Notes: generated by a model from the sequence alone, not told the origin. A stretch of 50,047 nt of DNA from Clostridiales bacterium UBA3678 (GCA_002372935.1 DFJF01000003.1:18294-68340); one strand, 5' to 3'. Positions 17,357-27,506 are shown, counted from the first letter of the stretch. Translations and numbers: made by a program.

Positions 17357-19369
17357 TTAGCTCCTATCTTTGTTTTCTTCTAATATTTCTTCTTTTAATA
17401 AATATTCATTAATATTTTTAGACTCTTCTCTTTTACTAGCAACTCCCTCTTCTTTTGCAAACTTATCTGCCAAAACCTTGCTTTTTATATTGATTCTACC
17501 ATTTGCTAGATTATCTTTGAAAAAAAGATTTGGCATTTTCTGCCTTTTATTTGAAAAATATCTCTCTCTATAAATATGTCTATCTTCTTCTTTAATTGTA
17601 AGTTTTAACAAGTATTCTAGTATTTCCTCAGGAGTTGTTTCATCTTTTTCTAATTTATTAAAAGTTTCTATTTTTTCTTTTTCTTCTTTTGTAATGTTTT
17701 CCTCAGGTTTTAATTGAATTTTTGATAAATCTTCAGAGGCTTTAACAATTCCTCCAAATAAGTTAATATTTTCAATCCAAGTTTTAGCATCCACTGTACC
17801 ATTAGGCATCCTGAATTCTATAGTGTTCTTATTATTTCCTAAATTGTGAAAATTTACACCAAAATACCTATCACTTTCAAAACTTTTTGCAAATTTTTTT
17901 ATATCTTCAATGCTGTCCATTTGGATACTTCCTCGTTCTAAAGCTTTTTTCATATTTCCTGAAATATATTTTGCATAAATTGCAACATTAAATCTAATTT
18001 TCTCTCCTGACTTATTACTAATAATAAAAATTTCCTTCTCACAATTTGAGCATATCTCCAATAAATTTATCCAACTTTCTTTAGAAGTTAAATAATCTGA
18101 GCCAATATGAATATGTCCTCCACAATCTTCATCAACATCTTGTCCAAAAGAATTTAGTAATTTACATACTTTTTTTATGTTATTAGAACTTGAAATATTA
18201 TTTCCAGTTAAAATTGGAGATACTACTTCAATTCCATTTGTTTCAATTGATGAATCTTCCTTTGCATTCCAATTTTTAGCAAGATTAAATTCATTTACTG
18301 CTAGTTCAACCGCTTTACTATTATTTCCTACACTTTCTATTTCTATTCCAACAGTCATATCTTCAGGTAATTTTATTACAGTATTGTCATCATTTTCCTT
18401 TTCCATATTTTTAATTCCATATTGTTTAAATAGATTATCAATGTCTTTTTTACTATATTTATCTTTTCCATTTTCCACTACTAAATTTAAAGTATCTGAT
18501 AAGTTTAAATTTAATTCTTTTCCTTTATGGATTGCAGAATCTATAAATTTTTCATTTTCTGTCAAAGCAATTAATTTCCCTATATTCTCAGATTTAAGTC
18601 CAAATTTTTCACCATCTTCTACCACTTTTTGTAAAAATTCCATATCATTTAGTGAATCTATAAGAATAACTATACTATCATCAGATATTTCATATTCACT
18701 ACGATTGTTAATAATTCCTTTTATAAATTCTTTATCTTTAGTTGCTCTAATTAATTCTGGATTAATTTCAACTTTTTTATCTTTGAATTCTTTTATTTTG
18801 TTCATGATTAAATCCTTGTCTTTTGTTATAGCCAAAATTTCCTGACCCATCCATGAATATTCTGGATCTTCACTCAAATACTTAGGATTAGAATCTAAAA
18901 ATTCTTTTGCAATTTCAGGATTATCAATTTTCTTTAATATTATTAAAATTTCTAAATCTGAAAATATATCTTTTTCTATCCATTTTCCAACATAATTCGG
19001 ATCACCGGTTCCAAGAAGCAAAGATGTTAAATATACATCAGGAATATTATATTTTTCATGATTATCTAGTAAATATTTTTTTAATTCTCTATCACTACCA
19101 ACTGAGACCAACTCTGAAAAACATTCAATTTTTTCTTTATCGTCTTTTAAACTTAAAAAATATTGATAATCACCTTTTTCAATATTTGATATTATTTCTC
19201 TATAAATTTTCCTTACTTCTTTATGATCATTTTCTAATATACTATCTATTTCATAAAGGTTTAAATTATTAAACTCTGGATAATTATTTAAGTCAATACA
19301 GCTTAATATTTCTTCTAAATCACTACAATTATATGCCTCAAAAAATTTATCTATTTCTTCTTTATTCAT
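17357..19369 (-). CDS. putative amidoligase (Amidoligase_2 type) with helical-repeat N-terminus
   Basis: Predicted ATP-dependent COOH-NH2 ligase of the glutamine-synthetase-like fold; substrate unknown. Residues about 1-320 are alpha-helical repeats of roughly 33-35 residues, each with a core like IRATKDKEFIKGII or IALTENEKFIDSAI. The catalytic part (about 340-560) begins with the acidic strand VGIEIESV, continues with CGGHIHIGSDYL and ends with TIEFRMPNGT, the expected metal/ATP-binding motifs of this family. The C-terminal 100 residues are charged helices. The ATG at 19369 lies 9 nt after AAGGG; the frame also opens at 19378 without spacing. Family members have been linked to peptide tagging or secondary metabolism; here it sits between two unknown genes. 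Confidence 0.8.
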   Translation of the reverse strand: MNKEEIDKFFEAYNCSDLEEILSCIDLNNYPEFNNLNLYEIDSILENDHKEVRKIYREIISNIEKGDYQYFLSLKDDKEKIECFSELVSVGSDRELKKYLLDNHEKYNIPDVYLTSLLLGTGDPNYVGKWIEKDIFSDLEILIILKKIDNPEIAKEFLDSNPKYLSEDPEYSWMGQEILAITKDKDLIMNKIKEFKDKKVEINPELIRATKDKEFIKGIINNRSEYEISDDSIVILIDSLNDMEFLQKVVEDGEKFGLKSENIGKLIALTENEKFIDSAIHKGKELNLNLSDTLNLVVENGKDKYSKKDIDNLFKQYGIKNMEKENDDNTVIKLPEDMTVGIEIESVGNNSKAVELAVNEFNLAKNWNAKEDSSIETNGIEVVSPILTGNNISSSNNIKKVCKLLNSFGQDVDEDCGGHIHIGSDYLTSKESWINLLEICSNCEKEIFIISNKSGEKIRFNVAIYAKYISGNMKKALERGSIQMDSIEDIKKFAKSFESDRYFGVNFHNLGNNKNTIEFRMPNGTVDAKTWIENINLFGGIVKASEDLSKIQLKPEENITKEEKEKIETFNKLEKDETTPEEILEYLLKLTIKEEDRHIYRERYFSNKRQKMPNLFFKDNLANGRINIKSKVLADKFAKEEGVASKREESKNINEYLLKEEILEENKDRS

Positions 19370-19387
19370 AAAGATCATCCCTTTATA

Positions 19388-19771
19388 CTAATTTTTTCCT
19401 ATATATTTTTCTAATATTTCTTCAGCATATTTATTCACAATTATATAATTATTATTAAAATTTGCCTTATCTAAATATTTAACAAATATATTAGAATCAA
19501 TGTTTTCTAATAAAGTAAAAACATTGTTTTTTAATAAAAACAAAATAGCTAAATATTCATTTTTTGTATATTCGTTTATTTGATTATCTATTTCCTTTAT
19601 ATCTTTTATATTCATATTAATAATATTCTTATAAATTAATTCTATTAATTTTTTATTTTTCACTTCATCACTCATGGTATAATAATCTTTTGAAATTAAA
19701 TCTTTTACTAGTTCTTCTAAAGTGGAATATTCAAAAGACTCACCATCTTCAATAACTATTAAATTTTTCAT
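19388..19771 (-). CDS. unknown protein, first gene of the amidoligase cassette
   Basis: A 127-residue soluble, acidic helical protein beginning MKNLIVIEDGESFEYSTLEELV and rich in Lys, Asn, Ile and Glu. No recognised motif. AGGAG is 7 nt before the ATG and the next gene starts 18 nt after its stop, so it is the first gene of a three-gene operon with the amidoligase. It could be substrate, adaptor or immunity-type partner of the ligase; nothing in the sequence decides this. Confidence 0.75.
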   Translation of the reverse strand: MKNLIVIEDGESFEYSTLEELVKDLISKDYYTMSDEVKNKKLIELIYKNIINMNIKDIKEIDNQINEYTKNEYLAILFLLKNNVFTLLENIDSNIFVKYLDKANFNNNYIIVNKYAEEILEKYIGKN

Positions 19772-19861
19772 TAGTTATCTCCTATCTTTTTTTTAATTTA
19801 TTTGATATTTATCTTATTATTTTTTATTATATAATTAAGGTATCATTAAATAATTTTTTTG

Positions 19862-20987
19862 TCAATATTTTTTATCTAATATTATAGAAATTTCTTTTTC
19901 AGCTCTTCCACTAGTTAGCTTCAATTTTACAGTATCTCCAGGTTTTTTTGTATAAATATATTGTTTCAATTCATTAACTGTATTTATAGGCTTTTCATCA
20001 ATTTTAGTAATAATATCTCCTTCTTTTATTCCCTTACCATAAGCTGGTCCATCTTTTATTATTTGCTCAATATAAATTCCAGATGTAAAAGTTTTATTTA
20101 TATACTGAGCTACAGAGCTATCATATACATATAATCCAATATTTGCTTCTTCAAAACTTTCATTTTGTATAAAATTCTCTATAACAGGTTTTACTACATT
20201 TATTGGAACAGCAAAGCCTATTCCTTCTGCTGATGTAATTTTTACAGAATTAATTCCAATTACTTTTCCTTTTGTATCTATTAATGGTCCTCCACTATTT
20301 CCTGAATTTATACTTGCATCTGTTTGAATTAAATCTGTCATATATATTGTGTTATCATTTTCCTCTATTTTTACACTCCTGTTAATTGCACTTATAATTC
20401 CTGATGTTACAGTCCTTCTAAACTCATAACCTATTGGATTTCCTATTGCATATACTGTCTCTCCAATTCGTATATTAGAAGAATCTCCTAATGAAATTGT
20501 AGGCAAATCTTGTGCATTTATTTTAGTTATTGACAAATCTAAATCAGTGTTTGCCCATACAACTACACCTTTATATGTATTTTTTTCTTCTAAAGTTACA
20601 TAACAGGTGCTATACTTTTCTCCAGTAACATGGCTATTGCTTAGAATGTATCCATTACTTGATACAATTACCCCTGTTCCTAACCCTAATTCAGTTTCAC
20701 TTGCAGTAGATAGAATTGATCCTCCTGTTGTAGTCAATTTTGATATTCCACATACACTTCCGAGTTACTTTCTCCAACATATCCGTCACATTTTCACTTT
20801 TTTGCTCTATATTTTCCACATTTTGTTCAGATTCTGTGGATAAATTTACTTTTTCAGCGGTATAATCACTAGATATATCTATATTTTGATACATTTTATA
20901 TATACAATATCCTATAGCTGTTATTGAACTAATAAAAATCAATAAATATATGTTTTTTAATAATTTTATTTTCTTTCTTTTCTTCAC
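19862..20987 (-). CDS. htrA: HtrA/DegP-family serine protease, read through a +1 frameshift at CGG
   Basis: Membrane-anchored envelope quality-control protease. The zero frame starts at GTG 20987 (AGGTGA SD), encodes a basic N-terminus, one membrane anchor (about 12-29), an extracytoplasmic linker and SENVTDMLEKVT up to codon 75; the next codon is CGG (20762-20760). Skipping the C gives GGA and then SVCGISKLTTTGG. The rest is a complete trypsin-like domain: His in ILSNSHVTG, Asp in NTDLDLSITK, Ser in NSGNSGGPLID, then one PDZ domain (about 285-374). Total 374 residues, normal for the family. Without the shift the frame ends 20 codons after CGG. The downstream frame alone starts at a TTG with no signal or anchor and would lack the first strand. 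Confidence 0.9.
20759..20762 (-). other. putative +1 recoding site, CGG-A in htrA
   Basis: Minus-strand context is ACT CGG AAG. The anchor-encoding frame has CGG in register; the protease frame resumes at GGA after skipping C. No homopolymer is present that would favour a length error. Confidence 0.75.
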
Positions 20988-21139
20988 TTATATCACCTAT
21001 TCTAATTATTCACTTTTTTTATTTTTTTAATCATTACAAAAAATTAAATACATCTCAATACTGTTTTTATAATATATCTAATTTAATATTATTTTAAATA
21101 AAAGCATTATCTAGCAAATATTTATTTATTAAAAAATTA

Positions 21140-21168
21140 TTGCAAAAAAAAATAATAAGTAATATAAT
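21140..21168 (+). promoter_or_regulatory. promoter of the NRPS gene
   Basis: TTGCAA (21140-21145), 17-bp spacer, TATAAT (21163-21168), 28 nt before the chosen ATG. The TTG that opens the longest reading frame is part of this -35 element, which argues against it as a start codon. Confidence 0.65.
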
Positions 21169-21196
21169 GAAAAAAAATGTAATAAAGGGGTATAAT

Positions 21197-24100
21197 ATGC
21201 AAAAACAAAAATTTTATAATTTAACAAATCCTCAATTATCAATTTATCTATCAGAGCAATTTACTCAATCTCCTATAAACAATTTGTGTGGCACATCATA
21301 CTTTGATGGTAATATTGATTTAGAAATATTAAAAGAGGCTATTAATTTAACAATAAAAAATAATGATTCAACTAGAACTATTATTATTGAAAAAAATGGA
21401 ATTCCATCTCAATATTTCAAAAAATTCGAAAATTTTGATATTGAAATTAAAGATTTTTCTAGCAGTACTATGGAAAACTTTAAAAAATTCCAAAAAAATT
21501 TTGTTGAAAAAAAGTTTAAATTAACTAATAATTTATTATTTAATTTCATAATATGTGTTTTGCCTAATAACGAAGTTGCTTTGCTTGCAAATTTTAATCA
21601 CATTATTGCAGATGCTTGGACAATAGGATTATTAATTGATCAAATTGCCTCAAATTATTGTGTCATTAAAAATAATCTAACTCCAGATGTTCCAAAACAT
21701 CAATATGTTGACTTTATAAAAAGAGAAAATGAATATATAAATTCAAATTCTTATCAAAAAAATAAAGAATTTTGGCTACAAACTCTTAAAGATTCAACAC
21801 CAATAAAATTAAAAGAGCCATGTTCTTCTGACAATGCTTTACGCAAAACATTTTCTCTACCTCTTGTTAAATCTAATTTGATTAATATGTTTTGTAAAGA
21901 ACATGATATTTCGCCATACACATTTTTTTTAGGTGTTCTACTTATCTATCTATATAGGACAACATCTTTAAATAATTTTACTATACAAACTCCTATTTTT
22001 AATAGAATAGGTTCAGAAAGAAATATATTAGGAATGTTTGTTAATATGATTCCTGCAAAATTTGATTCAAATGATAAGACTACAATTATAGAATTTTTAA
22101 AAAAGGTAAATTCTAATAATTTTTCTTATTTTAAAAATTCACAATATCCATATATGCATCTTTTAAATAATTTAAAAGATGAAAATAAAGATACACAAAA
22201 TTACAATGTGGTTTTTTCTTTTCAAAAGGCTTTTCTAAAATCTACTGAAAATGAAAAATTATCATATAGAAATGAGTGGGTTTTTCCTGGACATATACAA
22301 GAAGAACTTGTTGTTAATATCTCCGATATAAATTATTCAAACTCTTATGATATTTCTTATGATTATAAAACTGCACTTTTTTCTGAAAAAGAAATAGATT
22401 TTATTAACAATAGGCTTAACACCATTATTTTTAGCATACTTTATAGCCCTAATCAATCTATTTCTGAAATTAATATTTTACCTAATGAAGAGCAAAATTT
22501 ATTAAATAAATTTAATAAAACAGATTATAGTTATGATAAAAATTTAACATTAATAGATTTATTTAAGGATTATCAAGAAAAACATCCTCTAAATACTGCT
22601 TTAATTTTTAAAGATAAAAAATATACATATTCTGAATTAAACAATTTTGCCAATAATATTGCAAATCTAATTTCATCAGAAAACATTTTTAATCAAAAAA
22701 TTGCAGTAATATTAAATAAATCTGATTTAATGGTTGCAACCTTGCTTGGAATATTAGAAAGTGGAAATTGCTATGTCCCAATAGATCCTGATTATCCAGA
22801 AGCAAGAATCAATTATATTATAGAAAATTGTAATGCTTCCCTTTTAATAACAAGCAAAGAATATGAGAATTTATATAATTTTAAAAGACAATTAATTATT
22901 GATAATTTAAATATAAAAGATATTGATTATACATCAAAAGCAGTGCCAGATTCATTAGCATATATTATATATACATCTGGTACAACTGGTAATCCTAAGG
23001 GAGTTAAAATAAAACATAAAAACATAATAAATACATTAATTTGGAGGAAAAACTTTTATAAATTTGATGAAAATATACGTGTATTACAAATTCCATCTTT
23101 TGCTTTTGACAGTTCTGTTGAAGACATTTTTACTCCACTTATTTCTGGTAGTACACTTGTTATTCCATCAATTAAGAAAATGGATATAAATATTATTTGT
23201 GAAGAAATTCTAAAAAATAATATAAATCATTTTTTAGTTGTTCCAAGTTTATATAAAATTTTATTACATGAAAAACAAAAATATTTATCTAATTTTAAGG
23301 TAGTGACTGTCGCTGGTGAAAAAATTCCAATTTCATTAGTCAAAGAACATTTTGATAAAATTCCAAATGTAAGATTAATAAATGAATATGGGCCTACAGA
23401 AAACAGTGTTTGTTCAACATTTTATGAATTAACAAAAAATGATGTGAAAGTATTAATTGGAAAGCCAATTTCAAATTGTAAATGCTATTGTTTGGACTCC
23501 AATTTAAACCAATTACCTTTCGGCTGTAAAGGGGAACTATATGTTTCTGGTATTGGTGTTTCTGAAGGATATTTAAATATGCCAGAAAAAACTCAGGAAA
23601 AATTTATAAAAAATCCTTTTTATCCAGATTTTAAAATGTATAAAACTGGTGATATAGTTATTCAGGATTTTAATGGAAATTTTGAATTTGAATCAAGAGC
23701 AGATGATCAAATTAAACTACATGGACTAAGAATAGAACTTAAAGAAATAGAAACAAATATATTAGCGAACAAGTCTGTATCTGATGTTGTTGTACTTTTA
23801 AAAGATATTGGAAACTCTCAAAAAATAGTAGCATATTTTACGACTTATGATGATAATATAGATTTATCTTCAATTTCTGAATCTCTAAGAAAACATCTAC
23901 CATCTTATATGCTACCAATTTTAATTAAATTAGATAAATTTCCTTTAACACCTAATGGCAAAATTGATAAAAAAAGTTTACCACTTCCAATTGTAAATAA
24001 AAAAGATTCTGTTTCCGTACCAACTACCTCACTTGAAAGAACTATTTTGGATGTGTGTAAAAGTGTATTAAATATTGAGGATTTATATATAGATGACGAT

Positions 24101-25447
24101 TTGTTTGCTATTGGCGGTGCAGACTCATTAGATATACTTACAATAAATTCCAGATTGTTTTCTAAGGGATTAAAAATAAATACACAGGATTTTTATAAAT
24201 ACCCTACTGTTTGTGAATTAGCAAAATATATATCATCTAATTTAAATAATCAATATGATATTAAAAAGGATATTGTTATTCCTACAAAAACAAAATTTGA
24301 TAATAAATTTAAAAAATCAGATTTGACATTTAATTATAAAAACGTCTTACTTACTGGAGTTACTGGCTTTTTAGGAATTCATATTTTGGATTGTTTATTA
24401 AAAAACACTGATTGTAATATTTATTGTATTATTAGAAATAAAAATAATCTTTCTTCAGAGAAAAGATTAGAAAATTCTATAAACTTCTATTTTGGTGAAG
24501 ATTATTTTGATACTTATAAAAATAGAATTTTTGTTTTTGATGGAAACCTATCATATGATTATTTTAAATTATCACAAGATGATTATTCTTATTTGCAAAA
24601 AACCGTAGATTGTATAATAAATTCTGCTGCAGATACCAAGCATTATGGAAATTATAAGCATTTTGAAAAGGAGAATCTAATTAGTGTAGAGAATCTAATA
24701 AAATTTGCAAAACCTGCTAATATACTTTTTAATCATATGTCTACAATAGATGTATGTGGAAATAACTTAACACAGAATAATGATATTTCTACTATTTTCA
24801 CGGAAAATGACTTATATATTGGTCAAAATTATGAATCAAATGTATATGTTTGTAGCAAATTCCTAGCTGAAAAATTGATTATAGAAGAAGAAAAAACTGG
24901 TCTAAGAGCAAATATATTTAGATTAGGGAATCTAATGGCAAGATTTTCAGATGGTAAATTTCAAAAAAATAAAACTGATAATGCTTTTTTTATGAGACTT
25001 GTTTCTTTTGCAAATCTTGAAATTCTGCCAAAGGATTTTGAAGATATTAATCTAGAATTTTCTCCGATTGACGAAACAGCTGAAGCTATTGTTAAATTAC
25101 TTTATATACCAAATCTATCAAATTGTATTTTTCATGTATATTCAGATAAATTGATTTCAATTAATTCTGTTGTAAATTTATTTGGATATTATAATAAACA
25201 TCTTAAATTTGTTGACTACGACACTTTTGGTAAAGAATTAAATTTACGTGAAAATGAAGGATATTTGAAATATCTGGTTTCAGACATAAATCTTTCAACT
25301 AATTTAAACTATTCATCAAATATAAAAATTAGTCAAAACATAACAAATCAATTTTTAGATTTAGTTGATTTTGAGTGGTCAAATATAGATGAAAATTATT
25401 TAAAAAGATTTTTTGATAATACAGATTTTTTAAAAGATCTTGATTAA
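21197..25447 (+). CDS. single-module nonribosomal peptide synthetase, C-A-T-reductase
   Basis: A 1416-residue cytoplasmic assembly-line enzyme. Condensation domain about 1-430 with NHIIADAW (HxxxDxW near 135); adenylation domain about 440-900 with YTSGTTGNPKG near 593, FDSSVEDIF, NEYGPTENS, YKTGD and NGKIDKKSLP; thiolation domain with phosphopantetheine serine in IGGADSLD near 976; C-terminal NAD(P)H reductase with TGVTGFLGIH near 1052 and YVCSKFLAEK, which releases the product as an aldehyde or alcohol. A starting C domain and one A domain suggest an N-acylated (or externally supplied aminoacyl) amino aldehyde. Gut Clostridia are known to make peptide aldehydes and pyrazinones from such enzymes. 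GGGG lies 7 nt before the ATG. No phosphopantetheinyl transferase nearby. HK gene follows 11 nt later. Confidence 0.93.
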   Translation: MQKQKFYNLTNPQLSIYLSEQFTQSPINNLCGTSYFDGNIDLEILKEAINLTIKNNDSTRTIIIEKNGIPSQYFKKFENFDIEIKDFSSSTMENFKKFQKNFVEKKFKLTNNLLFNFIICVLPNNEVALLANFNHIIADAWTIGLLIDQIASNYCVIKNNLTPDVPKHQYVDFIKRENEYINSNSYQKNKEFWLQTLKDSTPIKLKEPCSSDNALRKTFSLPLVKSNLINMFCKEHDISPYTFFLGVLLIYLYRTTSLNNFTIQTPIFNRIGSERNILGMFVNMIPAKFDSNDKTTIIEFLKKVNSNNFSYFKNSQYPYMHLLNNLKDENKDTQNYNVVFSFQKAFLKSTENEKLSYRNEWVFPGHIQEELVVNISDINYSNSYDISYDYKTALFSEKEIDFINNRLNTIIFSILYSPNQSISEINILPNEEQNLLNKFNKTDYSYDKNLTLIDLFKDYQEKHPLNTALIFKDKKYTYSELNNFANNIANLISSENIFNQKIAVILNKSDLMVATLLGILESGNCYVPIDPDYPEARINYIIENCNASLLITSKEYENLYNFKRQLIIDNLNIKDIDYTSKAVPDSLAYIIYTSGTTGNPKGVKIKHKNIINTLIWRKNFYKFDENIRVLQIPSFAFDSSVEDIFTPLISGSTLVIPSIKKMDINIICEEILKNNINHFLVVPSLYKILLHEKQKYLSNFKVVTVAGEKIPISLVKEHFDKIPNVRLINEYGPTENSVCSTFYELTKNDVKVLIGKPISNCKCYCLDSNLNQLPFGCKGELYVSGIGVSEGYLNMPEKTQEKFIKNPFYPDFKMYKTGDIVIQDFNGNFEFESRADDQIKLHGLRIELKEIETNILANKSVSDVVVLLKDIGNSQKIVAYFTTYDDNIDLSSISESLRKHLPSYMLPILIKLDKFPLTPNGKIDKKSLPLPIVNKKDSVSVPTTSLERTILDVCKSVLNIEDLYIDDDLFAIGGADSLDILTINSRLFSKGLKINTQDFYKYPTVCELAKYISSNLNNQYDIKKDIVIPTKTKFDNKFKKSDLTFNYKNVLLTGVTGFLGIHILDCLLKNTDCNIYCIIRNKNNLSSEKRLENSINFYFGEDYFDTYKNRIFVFDGNLSYDYFKLSQDDYSYLQKTVDCIINSAADTKHYGNYKHFEKENLISVENLIKFAKPANILFNHMSTIDVCGNNLTQNNDISTIFTENDLYIGQNYESNVYVCSKFLAEKLIIEEEKTGLRANIFRLGNLMARFSDGKFQKNKTDNAFFMRLVSFANLEILPKDFEDINLEFSPIDETAEAIVKLLYIPNLSNCIFHVYSDKLISINSVVNLFGYYNKHLKFVDYDTFGKELNLRENEGYLKYLVSDINLSTNLNYSSNIKISQNITNQFLDLVDFEWSNIDENYLKRFFDNTDFLKDLD

Positions 25448-25458
25448 AGGAGTTACTT

Positions 25459-27460
25459 ATGGAAAAAAATAAAAAAAAGGTTAAAGTTAGATTTAAAATT
25501 ATTACTGCATATATTATTTCAATTATACTAGCTATAGTAATATTCTATTTTATTATTCCTAGACTGTTGAATTATGCTCCACGGTTCTATTAACACTGAG
25601 TTTGATAAACAAATGTCTGGTGGGCTATATTATTATCAACAAATATTAGTTGCAAGCGCTTGCATTGTTTTTCTTGTATTTGCTGTTCTATTTTTTATAT
25701 TAAAAGACATTGACAATTATCCTATTTATATAAAAAATCAAAAGAAATATGAAAAGCAAATTAAACATATAAAACATATTTGCTTAAGTTTATCAGATAG
25801 AATGCTAATTTTCTTTATTGTAATACCTCTTCTTCTTTGTATATTAGTTCTTTCTGGTCAGAAATTTTATCTGTCTTCTACAGATTTTAAGCTTATTTTA
25901 GTTATATTTATATTATCTACTTTGACAATATCTCTTGTTAATATTTATATTAGAAAAGAACTTTCAAATATACTTATTGAATTAAAAAATACATCTTTTT
26001 CAGATACAAAAAGAACTAATATATCTACAAAATTATTGTTACAAATATTGCCTGTAATTGCAGTTTGTATTGTTTTTACATATTTAGCAATTTCTACTAT
26101 TTATGAAAAGAATAATGCTAATACATTATCAAATTATTATACGAATCAATTTAAAAATTCAACTAATGAAAAAACTTTTTATACAAACGAAGATTTAATT
26201 AATGTTTTAAATAAAATATCTTTGCATGATAACACAGATTTATTATTTATTATGGATAATTCATTTAATTTTACATACCAAACTGGAGAATTAAGTGATT
26301 TCTTTAAATCTTATGCAGCAAAACTTTCTATATCTCATAATAATAAAGTTTTTGATTACTATGGGGTTTCTAAACAAGGAATAATTTTTCCTATCACTCT
26401 AAATAATGGAGAAACTTATTACCTTGGTGCTTCATATATTATATACTCTAATGAAACAGTTTCTTATATTGTCTACATTTTATTAGGACTTGCTGTTCTT
26501 TGTAGCATAATACTTAGAGCCTATGCAAGAGAACTTTCAAAAAACATAGAAAATGTTAATAAATCTCTTAAAAAAATCGCCAATGATAATCAAAACTTTT
26601 CAGGTGAAAAACTATATGTTACATCTGTTGATGAGATAGGAGATCTAATTGTTAGCTTTAATAAGATTTCAGATATTACAGCAGAACATTTGAATAAAAT
26701 CAAAAACAATCAAGATATGCTTATGGAACGTGAGCGTCTTGCTTCTCTAGGACAATTAATTGGTGGAATTGCGCACAACTTAAAGACTCCAATTATGTCA
26801 ATTGCTGGAGCAGATGAAGGTATTTCTGATTTAGTAAAAGAGCTTGATGCTTCTATTGGAAACCCTGTTGTTAATGATGACGATTTCCATGCTATTGCAA
26901 AAGACATGAATGATTGGATAGAAAAAATAAAATCATATACCTCATATATGTCTGACATCTTAACTGCTGTTAAAGGACAGGCTGTTACATTTTCAGATCA
27001 AGAAAATGAAAACTTTACAGTTAGTGAATTATTTAAAAGAGTTGATATTCTTATGAAACATGAATTAAAACAAGCTATTGTATATCTTATTATTTCACTA
27101 AAAATACCTGAAAACACTCTAATCTATGGAAATGTTAATAGCTTGGTCCAAGTAATTAATAATATGATTTCTAACTCTATCCAAGCTTATGGAGGAAAGC
27201 CTGACCAAAAGATTGAATTAATTGCTGAAAAAGATCTAGATAACCATATCATAATTTCTGTTAAAGACTATGGTCCTGGATTACCTAATGTTGTCAAAGA
27301 AAAATTATTTAATGAAATGGTTACCACAAAAGGAAAAAATGGCACAGGACTTGGATTATATATGTCATATTCTACGATTAAAGCACATTTTAATGGAGAT
27401 ATTAAGGTTGAAACTTCTAAATGCGGAACAACATTTAATATTATTTTACCATTACGATAA
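25459..27460 (+). CDS. membrane sensor histidine kinase, read through a +1 frameshift at CGG
   Basis: ATG 25459 (AAGGAG SD 7 nt upstream, 11 nt after the NRPS stop) opens a frame encoding a basic N-terminus, a first membrane helix (about 13-34) and RLLNYAP, then CGG (25582) and TAA two codons later. Skipping C reads GGT and continues GSINTEFDKQMSGG into the remaining 625 residues, 666 in all. These contain further membrane segments, an extracytoplasmic sensing loop, a HAMP-like region, HisKA with GGIAHNLKTPI, and an ATPase domain with NNMISNSIQAYGG (N box), KDYGPGLP and GKNGTGLGLYMSY. The ATG at 25574 in the second frame has no SD. Cotranscribed with the NRPS and placed before a REC/HD-GYP partner. 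Confidence 0.9.
25582..25585 (+). other. putative +1 recoding site, CGG-T in the histidine kinase gene
   Basis: Context is CCA CGG TTC TAT TAA. Zero-frame translation would stop after 43 codons; skipping the C reads GGT and enters the 625-codon kinase frame. The upstream SD and membrane helix show that translation really starts in the other frame. Confidence 0.78.
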
Positions 27461-27506
27461 TTAAATTTTTTATATTAAAAACAATATATTATTTGGATAT
27501 AAACTA

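Noticed and set aside
12360..25590. Sequencing or assembly error as the cause of the three frame breaks
   Set aside because: The breaks are not in homopolymers, lie far apart on both strands, and all have the same form, an in-frame CGG followed by +1. Random indels would not converge on one otherwise unused codon. Raw reads are still needed to exclude a systematic artefact.
25574..25600. ATG at 25574 as the histidine kinase start
   Set aside because: No SD, and it omits the first membrane helix encoded from the SD-preceded ATG at 25459; it overlaps the CGG site in the alternative frame.
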